Shown piece by piece: positions 1 through 8,102 of a DNA stretch of 64,000 nt; position 1 is the first letter of the stretch, and each line of letters starts with the position of its first letter. Position numbers and translations under genes: made by a program. This stretch comes from Hyphomicrobiales bacterium (GTDB lineage: Bacteria > Pseudomonadota > Alphaproteobacteria > Rhizobiales > Beijerinckiaceae), in NCBI GenBank assembly GCA_930633495.1, contig CAKNFJ010000002.1:124001-188000 (forward strand), in the 5' to 3' direction. Under the pieces are notes generated by a model. It did not search any database and was not told the DNA's origin. It worked only from the letters and a program-made list of their open reading frames with translations.

Positions 1-179
1 ACAAGCTCCGGGTGGACATCGACGAAGAAGGTCGCGACGTGGACGGTCCAGGAGCCCGCATCGCCTGTCCTGATGCTCTCAGCGAGCGTCTGAGCGTCGA
101 TGCGGCGCCGATATGGGGCATTCGTGGTCGAAAGAACCAGCAGGTCACCGTCGCGCGTCGTCATGGGGATTGTCGGCAT
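1..179 (-). CDS. hypothetical protein, C-terminus outside window
   Basis: An open frame runs on the minus strand from an ATG at 179 to the left edge of the window with no stop. It begins MPTIPMTTRDGDLLVLST and is about 59 residues so far. It lies 40 bases downstream of another small minus-strand gene, so the two are probably cotranscribed. I recognise no domain. The ATG at 164 (second Met) is an alternative start. Confidence 0.5.
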   Translation of the reverse strand, partial: MPTIPMTTRDGDLLVLSTTNAPYRRRIDAQTLAESIRTGDAGSWTVHVATFFVDVHPEL

Positions 180-219
180 CCGTTGAGGCCTGCCAAGGGT
201 AACTCCTCGCCGCGTCTCC

Positions 220-447
220 TCAAAGCAGCCCCTTGCCGGCATCGGTCGCTTCCACCGCGGCCGCCGGCACCAGGCGAGACTTCCCTTCTCGCACGGTCGG
301 GTGATCGACCATGCGGACCGCTTTCTTCAGCAGGAGCTCGTTGAGCGCGCGCGACAGACCACTCGCCGCGACCTGGCTTTCCAGCACCAAGGTTCGCGCG
401 CACCATTCGAGGAGCTTGCGTTCGGAACGAGTGAGGTCGGTGGTCAT
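220..447 (-). CDS. small hypothetical protein, possible winged-helix-like fold
   Basis: A 75-residue protein beginning MTTDLTRSERKLLEW. The ATG at 447 is chosen because a TGGGG Shine-Dalgarno-like sequence sits about 7 bases upstream; the ATG at 453 would be too close to it. It is largely helical with a basic stretch (LLLKKAVRMVDHPTVREGKSR) that could be a recognition helix and wing, but this is only a visual impression. No family recognised. Confidence 0.5.
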   Translation of the reverse strand: MTTDLTRSERKLLEWCARTLVLESQVAASGLSRALNELLLKKAVRMVDHPTVREGKSRLVPAAAVEATDAGKGLL

Positions 448-718
448 GTGCATGCCCCAGAAGTTTCCACCACATGGATCGCGCCTTGAAGGAACCTGCA
501 AGAGGAAAGCTGAGGATCTCGGGAATGCGGCGGCGGCCGGCTATAATGAAATAGCGAGAAAATTATAACTCGGGTTCCATGCATTAGCTGCTTGACGACA
601 CCCGAGGCGACAAAACTTCAATTCCCTGCGGGTCTGCTCAATTGCGCGCATCAAACGAAGCGGCTCTTCACGGATGCGCGAGTATTGCACTATCCACCGA
701 AATTCGAGGGGGTGCGCT
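448..718. other. intergenic region with AT-rich core
   Basis: No convincing gene is seen. The segment contains a TGAAGGAACC element near 488-497, which recurs upstream of the first giant gene. An AT-rich core near 541-570 carries TATAAT on the plus strand (542-547) and again on the minus strand (562-567). Either could be a -10 box for the flanking divergent genes, but no good -35 partner is visible. Confidence 0.35.
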
Positions 719-973
719 GTGTCCAAGCCGTGGATCGTCCGGATGTCCGTAGAAGAGCACTGCGCAGCACTCATCGGCGCGCAGATGATGGTGTGGGCCG
801 GTGAAGCTGGTGCGCGCCCCTTCTGGGAGAAGCTCCATCACAAGCTCCGGCAACGCGCGCCTGATCTGCATGATCGGCTTCTGCAGCGGGGCGATATCGA
901 GCCCATCGTTTCGCCGGCCGGGAGCACCCTAGGCTGTAACGAAGTTCTGGTGGGTTGCGATTTCCAGCGTTAG
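719..973 (+). CDS. hypothetical protein (84 aa)
   Basis: The GTG at 719 is chosen because GAGGGGG lies six bases upstream; the frame is open further upstream but without a ribosome site. The product begins with VSKPWIVRMSVEEHCAAL and is a short soluble protein with two cysteines near the C-terminus (positions 71 and 79). A similar small gene in the same direction follows 32 bases later. No family recognised. Confidence 0.55.
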   Translation: MSKPWIVRMSVEEHCAALIGAQMMVWAGEAGARPFWEKLHHKLRQRAPDLHDRLLQRGDIEPIVSPAGSTLGCNEVLVGCDFQR

Positions 974-1005
974 AAACTCCCATAATCGTGCAGGAGCCAA
1001 GTCTG

Positions 1006-1239
1006 ATGGAAGCCTCGAAGATCGGTCCGGACCTGATGGGGCGCCTGCTCAAGGAAGTCGCAGCGTCCGGCGAAGGCCCGGCCTGGATCGAAGCTTGGAA
1101 TGCTCTCGCGTCCAGTGGTTGGTCCGAGGTCGACGCAATGATCGACTCGGTTTTCGAGGGTGACGCTGATACCGCAGCTAAAGTGCGGGATCGCTACCAC
1201 GAGGTCAGGGCATCCCTAGACCCGTCGATGCACCCCTAA
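1006..1239 (+). CDS. hypothetical protein (77 aa)
   Basis: Starts MEASKIGPDLMGRLLKEV with CAGGAG about eight bases upstream of the ATG. The product is acidic and helical (WNALASSGWSEVDAMIDSVFEGD). It probably shares a transcript with the preceding 84-residue gene. No family recognised. Confidence 0.6.
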   Translation: MEASKIGPDLMGRLLKEVAASGEGPAWIEAWNALASSGWSEVDAMIDSVFEGDADTAAKVRDRYHEVRASLDPSMHP

Positions 1240-1345
1240 ACAAAGTCATCATCCACAATCCTCAAATTTTACACGACTAATCCTTTATAGATCGCCATCG
1301 CAGAAGCTGAATCAAGGAGCGCATCAAGGATCTTTCGATTTCTGC

Positions 1346-1374
1346 TTGACACTCGACTGCTGCCGTCGTAGAAG
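1346..1374 (+). promoter_or_regulatory. sigma70-type promoter
   Basis: TTGACA at 1346-1351, a 17-base spacer and TAGAAG at 1369-1374 form a good housekeeping promoter. It lies just upstream of the coiled-coil gene at 1410. A CAAGGAT motif and a CGATT element sit immediately upstream (1322-1340), as at several other promoters in the window. Confidence 0.5.
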
Positions 1375-1409
1375 AGGACATCAGGTTGGTTCGTTTGTGA
1401 GGTTTGTTC

Positions 1410-1763
1410 GTGGTCGATTTCGCACAGATGGGTACGGTTCTCGGTGCACAGGCTGCAATCGCGCAGGTGGTGGCCGATGGCGAGCAGACCATCGCTGAGA
1501 AAGACCGCGCGCTTTTCGAGCATCAGGCCGCGCTTACGGTCGAGCAGCTCCACGCTGCCGGTCTCAAGGCGCAGGTTCTGGCTCTCAAAGCGGAGCTCGC
1601 TCGCCTTGATCCCGCCAACCGACTTCTCCGCAAGACCGGTCGTCATTTCAACGACGGCGAGGCGGAGACCGTTCTCAGCCAAGTTTACTACAAGGGCTTC
1701 GACGAGGCCGGCGCGCGGAAACGGGTTCCTAATCCGAGCGCACTGCGAGCTCGCGCCAAATGA
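1410..1763 (+). CDS. small coiled-coil protein
   Basis: A 117-residue protein from the GTG at 1410, which has GTGAGG seven bases upstream; the ATG at 1428 is the alternative start. Roughly residues 15-70 form a long heptad-like helix rich in Ala, Glu, Gln and Leu (VVADGEQTIAEKDRALFEHQ and following), followed by a basic tail. It is convergent with the dotA-like gene and shares its terminator. Function unknown. The coiled coil suggests oligomerisation. Confidence 0.6.
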   Translation: MVDFAQMGTVLGAQAAIAQVVADGEQTIAEKDRALFEHQAALTVEQLHAAGLKAQVLALKAELARLDPANRLLRKTGRHFNDGEAETVLSQVYYKGFDEAGARKRVPNPSALRARAK

Positions 1764-1819
1764 TGCTGGCGATGTCCTGCCGCTAAGACACTTGCGTGCA
1801 GGAGATTGATGGGATCTCG

Positions 1820-1851
1820 ATGAATAAGGGGGCGCGAGCCCCCTTATTCAT
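1820..1851. terminator. bidirectional intrinsic terminator
   Basis: A perfect 13-bp inverted repeat (ATGAATAAGGGGG and its complement) with a six-base loop lies between the convergent coiled-coil gene and the dotA-like gene. The minus-strand stop codon (1848-1850) is embedded in the right arm. The A/T-rich stem bases give U-rich tracts on both strands, so it can act in both directions. Confidence 0.75.
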
Positions 1852-4847
1852 TTCTGGTCGCCCTCTTGCGTCGGGATAGCTTTCGGCGCCGCCTGACCTG
1901 GCTTTCTGCTGAGCGCCGAGTTCCTCCCCGCGCCCTTCATCATGTTCGCGTTCCCGACGCCCGTGGCCATCGTGGACACACGATGCTCCATGCCGCCGAC
2001 GAAGACGCGAGTTGCCTGCTGCGAGTCATGCTCGTCACCGAGGTTGTCGCCGTTCTGGCCGAACCAGCGGGTCACGCGCTCCGGGATGTGGGTGATCAAC
2101 TGGAATGACCGCACCGCGATCTGGAAGTCGATGTAGCTCATCAACACGATCATGACGAACATGCCGATGAAGCCGATCGAGGACGACTGCGAGAGGGCGT
2201 TCGAGGCCGGGATGAAGGTCGTGTTCACGAACCACAGCAGGGCTCCGAAGACGACGTAGGAAAGAATGATCCCGAAGATCATGAGCACCGGCCGCAGGAT
2301 CAGGTTGAAGGCGATCATGTAGCCCGGCTTCTGCACCTGATCGACGAACTCCTGCCCATCCATTCGGATGTGGAAGAAGGCCCACAGCGGCGCCGCGGCG
2401 AGTCCTTCGACGACCAGCGTCATCATGCCTGCGATGAAGAACACCGACATGATGTAGGGAATCATGGGGATCACGAAAGCCTGGATGGCTCCCGCGGCCA
2501 GGATTGCGATCGTCAACATGGTCACGAACGGGGTCAGGAAGCCGAAGACGCCCTTCAGGCCGGCGCCGGCACCGGTGAGCCAGTTCAATCCCTTACCGAG
2601 GATGTTGGAGTTGCCGGCCTCGATGGTGCCGCTCATCAGCGCGCCCGAGACGATCGCCGCCTGCGCACCGACCAGCAGCTTGTTGCCATAGCTGATGGTG
2701 TCGCCCATCGGGTTGATGATGACCTGCGTGCTGTCCGAGCGGCTGTTGAACCAGTTGGCGAAGCCGCCGAAGACCTGGTTCAGCACCCAGCTCAGCGCGT
2801 TCGAGTTGGTCTCGCTCGCGGCCTGGCTGGCGGTCCCCATCGCCGTGTTGGTGATCTGTCGGTTCTTCGTGTCCCACCAGTCGCCGAACTGCGTCAGCGC
2901 GCCCGGGCTTTCCTTGGTGCCGACGAGGGCATCGGTAATGAAGGCGGACTGGCCATTGGTGCGCGTACCGGACACGCCGCCGATCTGCAGACCCTCGGTC
3001 GCGGCCGCATAGACCCGGGCCTGGATACGAGCCAGCGTCAGGTAATAGACGCCGGCGGCCGCCCAGCCATCCTTCTTGGCCTGCTCGCGCAGCTGCGTGA
3101 TCTCGTTCGCCGTGTTGGGATCCGTCGACTGCATCGCCTGCCCCACGGCGTTGCTGACCGCGGTGACATAGGTGTTGATCGCCTGGGTGAAGAGGTTCGT
3201 GTACTGGTCGGGATTGGATTCCGACGAGAACGCCCTCGAGGACTGCTCACCGCTGCCCTGGTTGGTGAAGTAGGTCTGCGCGGCGCTCTTGGCGAGGCTC
3301 TTGAGCTCGCTGTTGTTCGCGATCTCGGTGATAGCCTGCTTCTTGGCGTCGAGCATCGCCTTGGTGTTGCTGATCTCAGGGGTGTTGAGGCTCACTGCGA
3401 GAACCTCAAGCGAGATCATCCCGCAGACCGGGCCGTAATCCATCGTCTGGATATTCTTCGGCACAGACTGGCTCGACCACATGTAGTGGTTGGGGTTCGA
3501 GACGGTGGTCCAGGATGGCGGGACCGAGATCTGGGCGTTTTGAACGCCGAGGCGCGTGTTGCCGAGGTTGACGATCTCCGCGCAGAGCGTCTTTTCGAAG
3601 ATCGCCTTCACGGCGGCTGTCGCGTTTGCGGCGTTGCCCATCTTCACGGTGTCCTGGACCTGCTGCTGTATGCCCGGGATCGTGCCGGCGGTGATGGTGT
3701 CGATGTAGGGGTTCCAGACCAGGTTGGCGAGGTTCCCGCCCCAGGAGATCAGGTAGAGCACCAAGATCTGCGCGGCGCAGAGACCCTTCATCGCCGGCAC
3801 CAGCATTCCATATCCGACGACGACGCGCATCGGGGCCCAGACCTCGTGATAGTTGCTGCCGAGGGCCTTGCCTTCGCGCGCGCTCGCCACCAGGCCGGTG
3901 GTGATGTGCCAGCCCGCCATTGCGGAGCCGATGAAGAGCAGAGTGCCGCAGAACGCCATGAAGCCGTTCTTCACGGCCGAGTGCCAGCCCTGCATACCGA
4001 TGTCCGGAGTGCCGACCGGGCCGGCGTCTGGGATCACATAGGCCAGCAGACGCATGAACAGGTCGGGCTGCGACTTGGTCTGGAAGATGTCATTGGGATT
4101 GACCGTGCCCGAGGTGTTCGTGGCCTGGGCGAGCACCGCGTCGGGGAATGCAGCGATGAGCAGCGCCGCGGCGAGCAGCAGCACGATGGCGGCGGTCGAC
4201 CGCGGGGAGCCCGAGGCCTTCTTGGTTTTCGCGGGGACGGAGGCCGGCGCGCGCGGCGCTTTAGCCGGCAGGAACTCGCCCGAGCGCAGGTAGTCACCGA
4301 GCCCATCGAGGCAGCGGCGGCGGAACAGCCAGTTCGTGAAGCCGGCGCGCAGCACCAGCGCCGCCAGGATTGGCAGGAGCGCGAAGCGGAAGAGAACGTC
4401 GGTGACCATGAAGATGCCCCGGCCGACGCCGGTGGCAATCAGGCTGCCCAGCCCCCAAGCGAAGGCGAGCACGAACAGCGAGGTGAAGAGCCAGAACTGG
4501 CGATAGGTGTTGTCGACCGAGCGATTGACCTCGGTTAGGGTCCGGCCGTTGGCCTCCATCGCAGCCCGGAAGCGCAGGTGAGCGTCCGTCACCTCTTCCT
4601 CGACTGCGACGCCCTGGTCGTCATGGCGGAACGCGCCGACCTTGAAGAAATTCCAGCGCCAGAACGAAGTCCGGCCGTGCTGAGCGACGCCCCCGACGTT
4701 TCGCGTCAGCGACGAGAAGCCGAAGAGATAGCCGAGCTTCGAGCGCTTCCATTCGCCCTTGCCGATGATCGTCTCCTGAACGGCATCCTTGATGCCCTCA
4801 GCAGCTTCGCGGCCGTAGTTGATGTCGTCGCTCTTGCCGGTTGCCAT
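1848..4847 (-). CDS. DotA/TraY family type IVB secretion membrane protein
   Basis: A 999-residue polytopic inner-membrane protein of the DotA/TraY family, known from Dot/Icm secretion and IncI-type conjugation. The first 190 residues hold two membrane segments (about 116-140 and 150-168). A second hydrophobic stretch at 219-240 ends in AVLA|Q and resembles an internal signal-peptide site. The typical DotA core follows: membrane segment about 294-312, then ALGSNYHEVWAPMRVVVGYG and LISWGGNLANLVW (328-377). A long periplasmic domain and a C-terminal membrane cluster (about 770-930) complete it. The N-terminal extension before the cleavage-like site is unusual. No other Dot/Icm/Tra gene was recognised within the window, so the rest of the apparatus must lie outside it. 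Confidence 0.85.
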   Translation of the reverse strand: MATGKSDDINYGREAAEGIKDAVQETIIGKGEWKRSKLGYLFGFSSLTRNVGGVAQHGRTSFWRWNFFKVGAFRHDDQGVAVEEEVTDAHLRFRAAMEANGRTLTEVNRSVDNTYRQFWLFTSLFVLAFAWGLGSLIATGVGRGIFMVTDVLFRFALLPILAALVLRAGFTNWLFRRRCLDGLGDYLRSGEFLPAKAPRAPASVPAKTKKASGSPRSTAAIVLLLAAALLIAAFPDAVLAQATNTSGTVNPNDIFQTKSQPDLFMRLLAYVIPDAGPVGTPDIGMQGWHSAVKNGFMAFCGTLLFIGSAMAGWHITTGLVASAREGKALGSNYHEVWAPMRVVVGYGMLVPAMKGLCAAQILVLYLISWGGNLANLVWNPYIDTITAGTIPGIQQQVQDTVKMGNAANATAAVKAIFEKTLCAEIVNLGNTRLGVQNAQISVPPSWTTVSNPNHYMWSSQSVPKNIQTMDYGPVCGMISLEVLAVSLNTPEISNTKAMLDAKKQAITEIANNSELKSLAKSAAQTYFTNQGSGEQSSRAFSSESNPDQYTNLFTQAINTYVTAVSNAVGQAMQSTDPNTANEITQLREQAKKDGWAAAGVYYLTLARIQARVYAAATEGLQIGGVSGTRTNGQSAFITDALVGTKESPGALTQFGDWWDTKNRQITNTAMGTASQAASETNSNALSWVLNQVFGGFANWFNSRSDSTQVIINPMGDTISYGNKLLVGAQAAIVSGALMSGTIEAGNSNILGKGLNWLTGAGAGLKGVFGFLTPFVTMLTIAILAAGAIQAFVIPMIPYIMSVFFIAGMMTLVVEGLAAAPLWAFFHIRMDGQEFVDQVQKPGYMIAFNLILRPVLMIFGIILSYVVFGALLWFVNTTFIPASNALSQSSSIGFIGMFVMIVLMSYIDFQIAVRSFQLITHIPERVTRWFGQNGDNLGDEHDSQQATRVFVGGMEHRVSTMATGVGNANMMKGAGRNSALSRKPGQAAPKAIPTQEGDQK

Positions 4848-5070
4848 GGCTGGTCCACGATTCCTTGAAGGACAGGGTCCTTGATCGCGGAATTGTCCTC
4901 CGTTTCCTTGAAAGTGTCGAGGCCAGATGGCTTCGAGGCTTGATTGGTCGATGGATTCTTACCTTGGGAGGGCACTTCCCGTGGATTGAGACTCCGCTAT
5001 CCTTGTTCGCGAGCTCGCCGCGCATCACTGTCGGATCGACAATTTCGATCTCCCATGAAGGAATGTTCCG
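4848..5070. promoter_or_regulatory. divergent regulatory region between dotA-like gene and 5071 operon
   Basis: This 223-base region holds repeated copies of one element: TTCCTTGAAGGA at 4861-4872, GTCCTTGA near 4880, TTTCCTTGA near 4910 and TATCCTTGTT near 5002. GANTC sites lie at 4859-4863, 4954-4958 and 4990-4994. No gene is convincing here. The arrangement suits a regulated divergent promoter. Confidence 0.4.
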
Positions 5071-5592
5071 ATGTTCGCGGCAGCCTCCACCGACACCTCA
5101 TCCCACCAAACGGCCGCCGGCAACCACCAGCCCGAGAGCAAGCCGCAGAACCCGCTCACCGTCTGGTTCGGGCCGATGCCGGAGAGCAATGGGAAAACAA
5201 ACTGGACCGCGGTTCTGATGCCGAAGGGCGGGCGCATCTGGGACGGCATCACCCTCGATCGTTCCGAGTTCAAGGACCGCGTGCGTTACACCGCCGATCG
5301 CGTCCGCTATCTGCTCGGGGAATACGAGGAAGAGCCGGACCTGCTCGCCTATGATGAGAACCTGCAGGAGCATCTCATTCAGGAGGCGACCGAGAACGAT
5401 CTGGCCTCGAAGGAGCTGGCCAAGGCGCTGCAGCCTTTCGCCACCGCCGCGGCCTTCTTCCATGGCCTGCGGGGCAGCACGGGCCTGATGGTGCGCCCGG
5501 CCGGCTCCGGTACCAGCTATCACGACATGTTCCGGGTCGGCGAGCTGCGCGAAGCCCAGAAGGCGCATGCCTGGCTGGAGGGCCTGCGCTGA
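5071..5592 (+). CDS. hypothetical protein (173 aa)
   Basis: Begins MFAAASTDTSSHQTAAGN, with AAGGA eight bases before the ATG. After a disordered, Gln/Ser/Pro-rich first 30 residues comes a compact region with WFGPMPESNGKTNWTAVLMP and an acidic helix (GEYEEEPDLLAYDENLQEHL). It is the first of a small plus-strand cluster divergent from the dotA-like gene and overlaps the next start by one base. No family recognised. Confidence 0.65.
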   Translation: MFAAASTDTSSHQTAAGNHQPESKPQNPLTVWFGPMPESNGKTNWTAVLMPKGGRIWDGITLDRSEFKDRVRYTADRVRYLLGEYEEEPDLLAYDENLQEHLIQEATENDLASKELAKALQPFATAAAFFHGLRGSTGLMVRPAGSGTSYHDMFRVGELREAQKAHAWLEGLR

Positions 5593-5813
5593 TGCCGTGC
5601 ACTCATTGCCAGAACGGCTTTCTCGAAAACCGCTTCGGCCAGGACGTCGAGTGCGTCAACGGGATCCTGATCGATATCGACGAGTATCACGAGGGCTGGA
5701 AGCGAGACGTCTGTTATCCCGTCGCGCCCTGCCATCCTGACTTCGGGAAGCAGGCAGCAGACCCGGATTACAGCACGAGCTTGGCCGATATCTCCAAGCG
5801 GCTCGGCGCCTAA
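5592..5813 (+). CDS. small Cys-rich protein, possible zinc binding
   Basis: A 73-residue protein starting MPCTHCQNGFLENRFG, translationally coupled (TGATG overlap) to the preceding gene. A CxxC pair at residues 3-6 and further cysteines at about 21, 41 and 47 could bind a metal ion. No family recognised, and zinc binding is an inference from spacing only. Confidence 0.6.
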   Translation: MPCTHCQNGFLENRFGQDVECVNGILIDIDEYHEGWKRDVCYPVAPCHPDFGKQAADPDYSTSLADISKRLGA

Positions 5814-5879
5814 GATGATGATGACATCGTGGCGCCAAATTGTGCGACCGGGTTGCCCCTGCAATGGGATCGGGGACTG

Positions 5880-6095
5880 ATGGAACCAGAGAATACCAGG
5901 CTCAGCTTCTCCTTTGAGCGCCGGCGGAAGCGGATCAGCAGTCTGCCTCCCTATAGCTGGAAGCGGAGCACCGGCTTGTGGTCCACACCCAAGGAAGCTG
6001 ACACCGCAGCGACCGAATGGCTCATCGCCTTCGCGCCGCCCGGATCCGTCATCGAGACGCGTGTCGTCGAGGTGTGGACTCCGGCGACCAGCTAG
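5880..6095 (+). CDS. hypothetical protein (71 aa)
   Basis: Begins MEPENTRLSFSFERRRKR. The frame stays open upstream to a GTG at 5829, but the ATG at 5880 has a CGGGGA element just before it. The product is basic, with a Trp-rich middle (SWKRSTGLWSTPKEAD). It sits in the plus-strand cluster between the Cys-rich gene and the secreted peptide gene. No family recognised. Confidence 0.5.
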   Translation: MEPENTRLSFSFERRRKRISSLPPYSWKRSTGLWSTPKEADTAATEWLIAFAPPGSVIETRVVEVWTPATS

Positions 6096-6169
6096 GAGGT
6101 TCTTGCCGACGAGCAACAGCAAGCTTACGCTGCGTCCGCTGCCGAATTTCCGGCATTGTGGAGGCTGCT

Positions 6170-6427
6170 ATGCGTTGTGCACTGGTCTTCCTGCTTGGCA
6201 TTCTGAGTTCTGCGGCGCTCGCGCAGTCGAGCGGCAACACCCCGCAAAGCCGAACAGACTACAATCCGCGGTACTCGTCGGGGAATTCCTCCGTCGGCAC
6301 CTACAGCAACCAGAACACCTCGGGTGGCTATAGTACGGGCGGCTCCGGGCAGTACATTCCGGATAACTCCCGAGGGAGCACGGTCAACAGCTCCGGCGGC
6401 GTGATGTACGAATACCGCTTCAAATAG
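6170..6427 (+). CDS. small secreted Ser/Gly/Tyr-rich protein
   Basis: An 85-residue protein from the ATG at 6170 (TGGAGG five bases upstream). It has a clear signal peptide, MRCALVFLLGILSSAALAQ, with cleavage predicted after ALA or AQ. The mature part is low-complexity and polar (Ser, Gly, Asn, Tyr), of the kind found in extracellular matrix or coat peptides. It ends in YEYRFK. A strong terminator follows. It is convergent with another secreted Gly-rich protein. Confidence 0.65.
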   Translation: MRCALVFLLGILSSAALAQSSGNTPQSRTDYNPRYSSGNSSVGTYSNQNTSGGYSTGGSGQYIPDNSRGSTVNSSGGVMYEYRFK

Positions 6428-6434
6428 GCGGTTA

Positions 6435-6463
6435 CCCGCGGGGAAGAACCGTTTCCCCGCGGG
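6435..6463. terminator. intrinsic terminator between convergent secreted-protein genes
   Basis: A perfect 11-bp inverted repeat, CCCGCGGGGAA and its complement, with a seven-base loop lies eight bases after the stop of the small secreted gene. It also lies just downstream of the convergent collagen-like gene, so it may serve both. Confidence 0.7.
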
Positions 6464-6471
6464 GCCTTTCC

Positions 6472-7509
6472 TTACTTGATCCCGTAGAGCTGATTGAAGG
6501 CCTCACGCGACAGCGTTGTGTAGTTGATGTCGCCCGTTAGTCCGCCACCTCCCTGCAGCCCTATACCGCCCTTGGCGCCATCGACGCCGCGTTTTCCACG
6601 ACGTCCCGGCTCATCCTTGCAGTATGGGAGCGCCTTTGCTCCCTGAGAGCCTTCAGGCCCGCCCTTCCCGAGAGCGCCGCCTTCGCCACCATCTCCACCT
6701 TCGCCCCCTGCAACATCGGCGCGAACGAGCGATATCAGCGCGGGGAACGCGGTGGGCAGGGACACGATCGTGAACGTCCCGCCTTTCCCTCCTACGCCGC
6801 CTCTGCCACCCTGACCGCCAGTTCCGCCGGCTCCTCCGTTACCGCCGCGCCCGGCGCCCGACTTGCATCCGACTGCGCTTGCACTCGCGGGGGCGCCCTG
6901 GCGACCGACGCCTCCATCACCTCCCTGCTGCCCGGTCCCGCCCTTGCCGCCGCGCTGCCCTCGGAGGTCGACGATCGGGGGAGCGCCTTCGGCCGAGAGC
7001 ATAAACACCGTCAAATTCGGCGCGGACTGCCCGGTAAGCCCTGGATTGCCGGGAGCTCCGTTGGATCCAGGGCCGCCGGATTCTCCGTCAGAATTCCCAT
7101 GAGGTCCTCCTGGCGCCTGCCCGGAGTGAGGAGGACTGGCTGCGGGGCCCTCGCCCCGGGACCAGGTGATGATGCCCGGCTTTGATTGATCCTCGTTCAC
7201 GATGGTCTTGGCTGCGAAGATCAGGTTGTTGCGGACCTTGAGCGCCTTGTCGCTGAAGATCAGCTTTGCGCCCGGCTTGAAACGGATGACGTCGGCGCCG
7301 ACGAAATAGCTGTCGTAAAGGACATCCCCCGACACCACGAATTCTGGGGTAAGGCCGATCAGTGCCACGGACTCCCTCACCTCCTTGGCGTCACTCACGA
7401 CGCTGGAAGACGGAACTTCCTTCGGCTTGCCATCTTGCGCGAGCGCCGCCCCCGCGATGCAAAGCGAGGAAACGGCGCATAACAGGCTGATTTTCGCCCT
7501 CGAAATCAT
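6472..7509 (-). CDS. secreted Gly-rich collagen-like protein
   Basis: A 345-residue protein from the ATG at 7509, chosen because a signal peptide follows directly (MISRAKISLLCAVSSLCIAGAALAQ). Residues about 26-120 form a non-repetitive domain (SDKALKVRNNLIFAAKTI). From about 125 on it is dominated by GxY-like and GGxGG repeats in blocks (GGAGGTGGQGGRGGVGGKGG). A short hydrophobic spacer interrupts these (TFTIVSLPTAFPALISLVRA). A conserved-looking C-terminus, LSREAFNQLYGIK, closes it. Similar Gly-rich exported proteins are common in Hyphomicrobiales. Role unknown; extracellular or periplasmic. Confidence 0.65.
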   Translation of the reverse strand: MISRAKISLLCAVSSLCIAGAALAQDGKPKEVPSSSVVSDAKEVRESVALIGLTPEFVVSGDVLYDSYFVGADVIRFKPGAKLIFSDKALKVRNNLIFAAKTIVNEDQSKPGIITWSRGEGPAASPPHSGQAPGGPHGNSDGESGGPGSNGAPGNPGLTGQSAPNLTVFMLSAEGAPPIVDLRGQRGGKGGTGQQGGDGGVGRQGAPASASAVGCKSGAGRGGNGGAGGTGGQGGRGGVGGKGGTFTIVSLPTAFPALISLVRADVAGGEGGDGGEGGALGKGGPEGSQGAKALPYCKDEPGRRGKRGVDGAKGGIGLQGGGGLTGDINYTTLSREAFNQLYGIK

Positions 7510-7705
7510 GTTGTCCCCAATCCCTGTTCGACCTCGAATTGGGAGAAGAGCGGGTCGGCGCTGCTTCCCCATGGTCATCTAAGCAGACCATCCCGAGTGC
7601 CGCCATCCCCATACAGGGGGAGAGATCGCGAAATCCTGTTCCGGCCGCGAACGCGCGGCTCGGAAGTCGTCTTAACTCAGAGCTCTCAACTTGGTGGATT
7701 GGGGT

Positions 7706-7745
7706 GATTCAATCCTTGTTCCGGGGCGCCTCGACCCCGCATTAT
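7706..7745 (+). promoter_or_regulatory. candidate promoter of the gcrA-like operon
   Basis: GATTC (7706-7710) is fused to ATCCTTGTTC (about 7711-7721). TTGTTC could be the -35 box, with CATTAT about 18 bases downstream as the -10 box. CTTG is the typical core of alphaproteobacterial -35 elements. The operon starts at 7783. The same CAAGGAT/ATCCTTG element recurs elsewhere in the window. Confidence 0.4.
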
Positions 7746-7782
7746 CGATGGCATACTTAAGAATTGCGTGATTGGTCCATCG

Positions 7783-8097
7783 ATGGCTCAGGATTACTGG
7801 ACCCCGGAGCGGGTCGCGAAGCTCAGGTCGCATTGGGACACCGGCGCGAGCGCGACGAAGATCGCGGACGAGTTCGGCGGCATCACGAAGAATGTCGTCA
7901 TCGGCAAGGCAAATCGGCTGGGGCTCGCCCGGCGCGCGCCAGGTCGCCGCCGCGGGAATTCGAGTTTCCCGATCGCGAAAGCCAACGCGGCGCCGGCAGC
8001 GGCTAAGCCTGATGGTCATCTCCCGCTGCCTTACGTCGATGTCGCTGTGGTTCAGGCGCACCTCGCGACTGCCAACGGCGCCGGCGGGAAAGGCTGA
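7783..8097 (+). CDS. GcrA-family cell-cycle regulator-like protein
   Basis: A 104-residue protein beginning MAQDYWTPERVAKLR. Residues 5-52 match the GcrA N-terminal DNA-binding signature: a WTxERVxxLRxxW start, then SATKIADEFGG and NVVIGKANRLGL. GcrA in Caulobacter acts with sigma70 at promoters carrying methylated GANTC sites. This copy is shorter than chromosomal GcrA, and its C-terminal half is not recognisably conserved. It heads an operon of unknown genes with very short spacers. An element-borne GcrA may direct transcription of element promoters; that is inference. Confidence 0.8.
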   Translation: MAQDYWTPERVAKLRSHWDTGASATKIADEFGGITKNVVIGKANRLGLARRAPGRRRGNSSFPIAKANAAPAAAKPDGHLPLPYVDVAVVQAHLATANGAGGKG

Positions 8098-8102
8098 GTT
8101 CC

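Noticed and set aside
1269..1682. Minus-strand 137-codon frame
   Set aside because: It overlaps the coiled-coil gene at 1410, which has a promoter and ribosome site. The minus-strand frame has neither.
2370..4538. A 722-codon open frame on the plus strand
   Set aside because: Antisense to the dotA/traY-like gene. The translation is His/Arg/Asp-rich with no domain, whereas the minus strand encodes clear membrane segments and DotA motifs.
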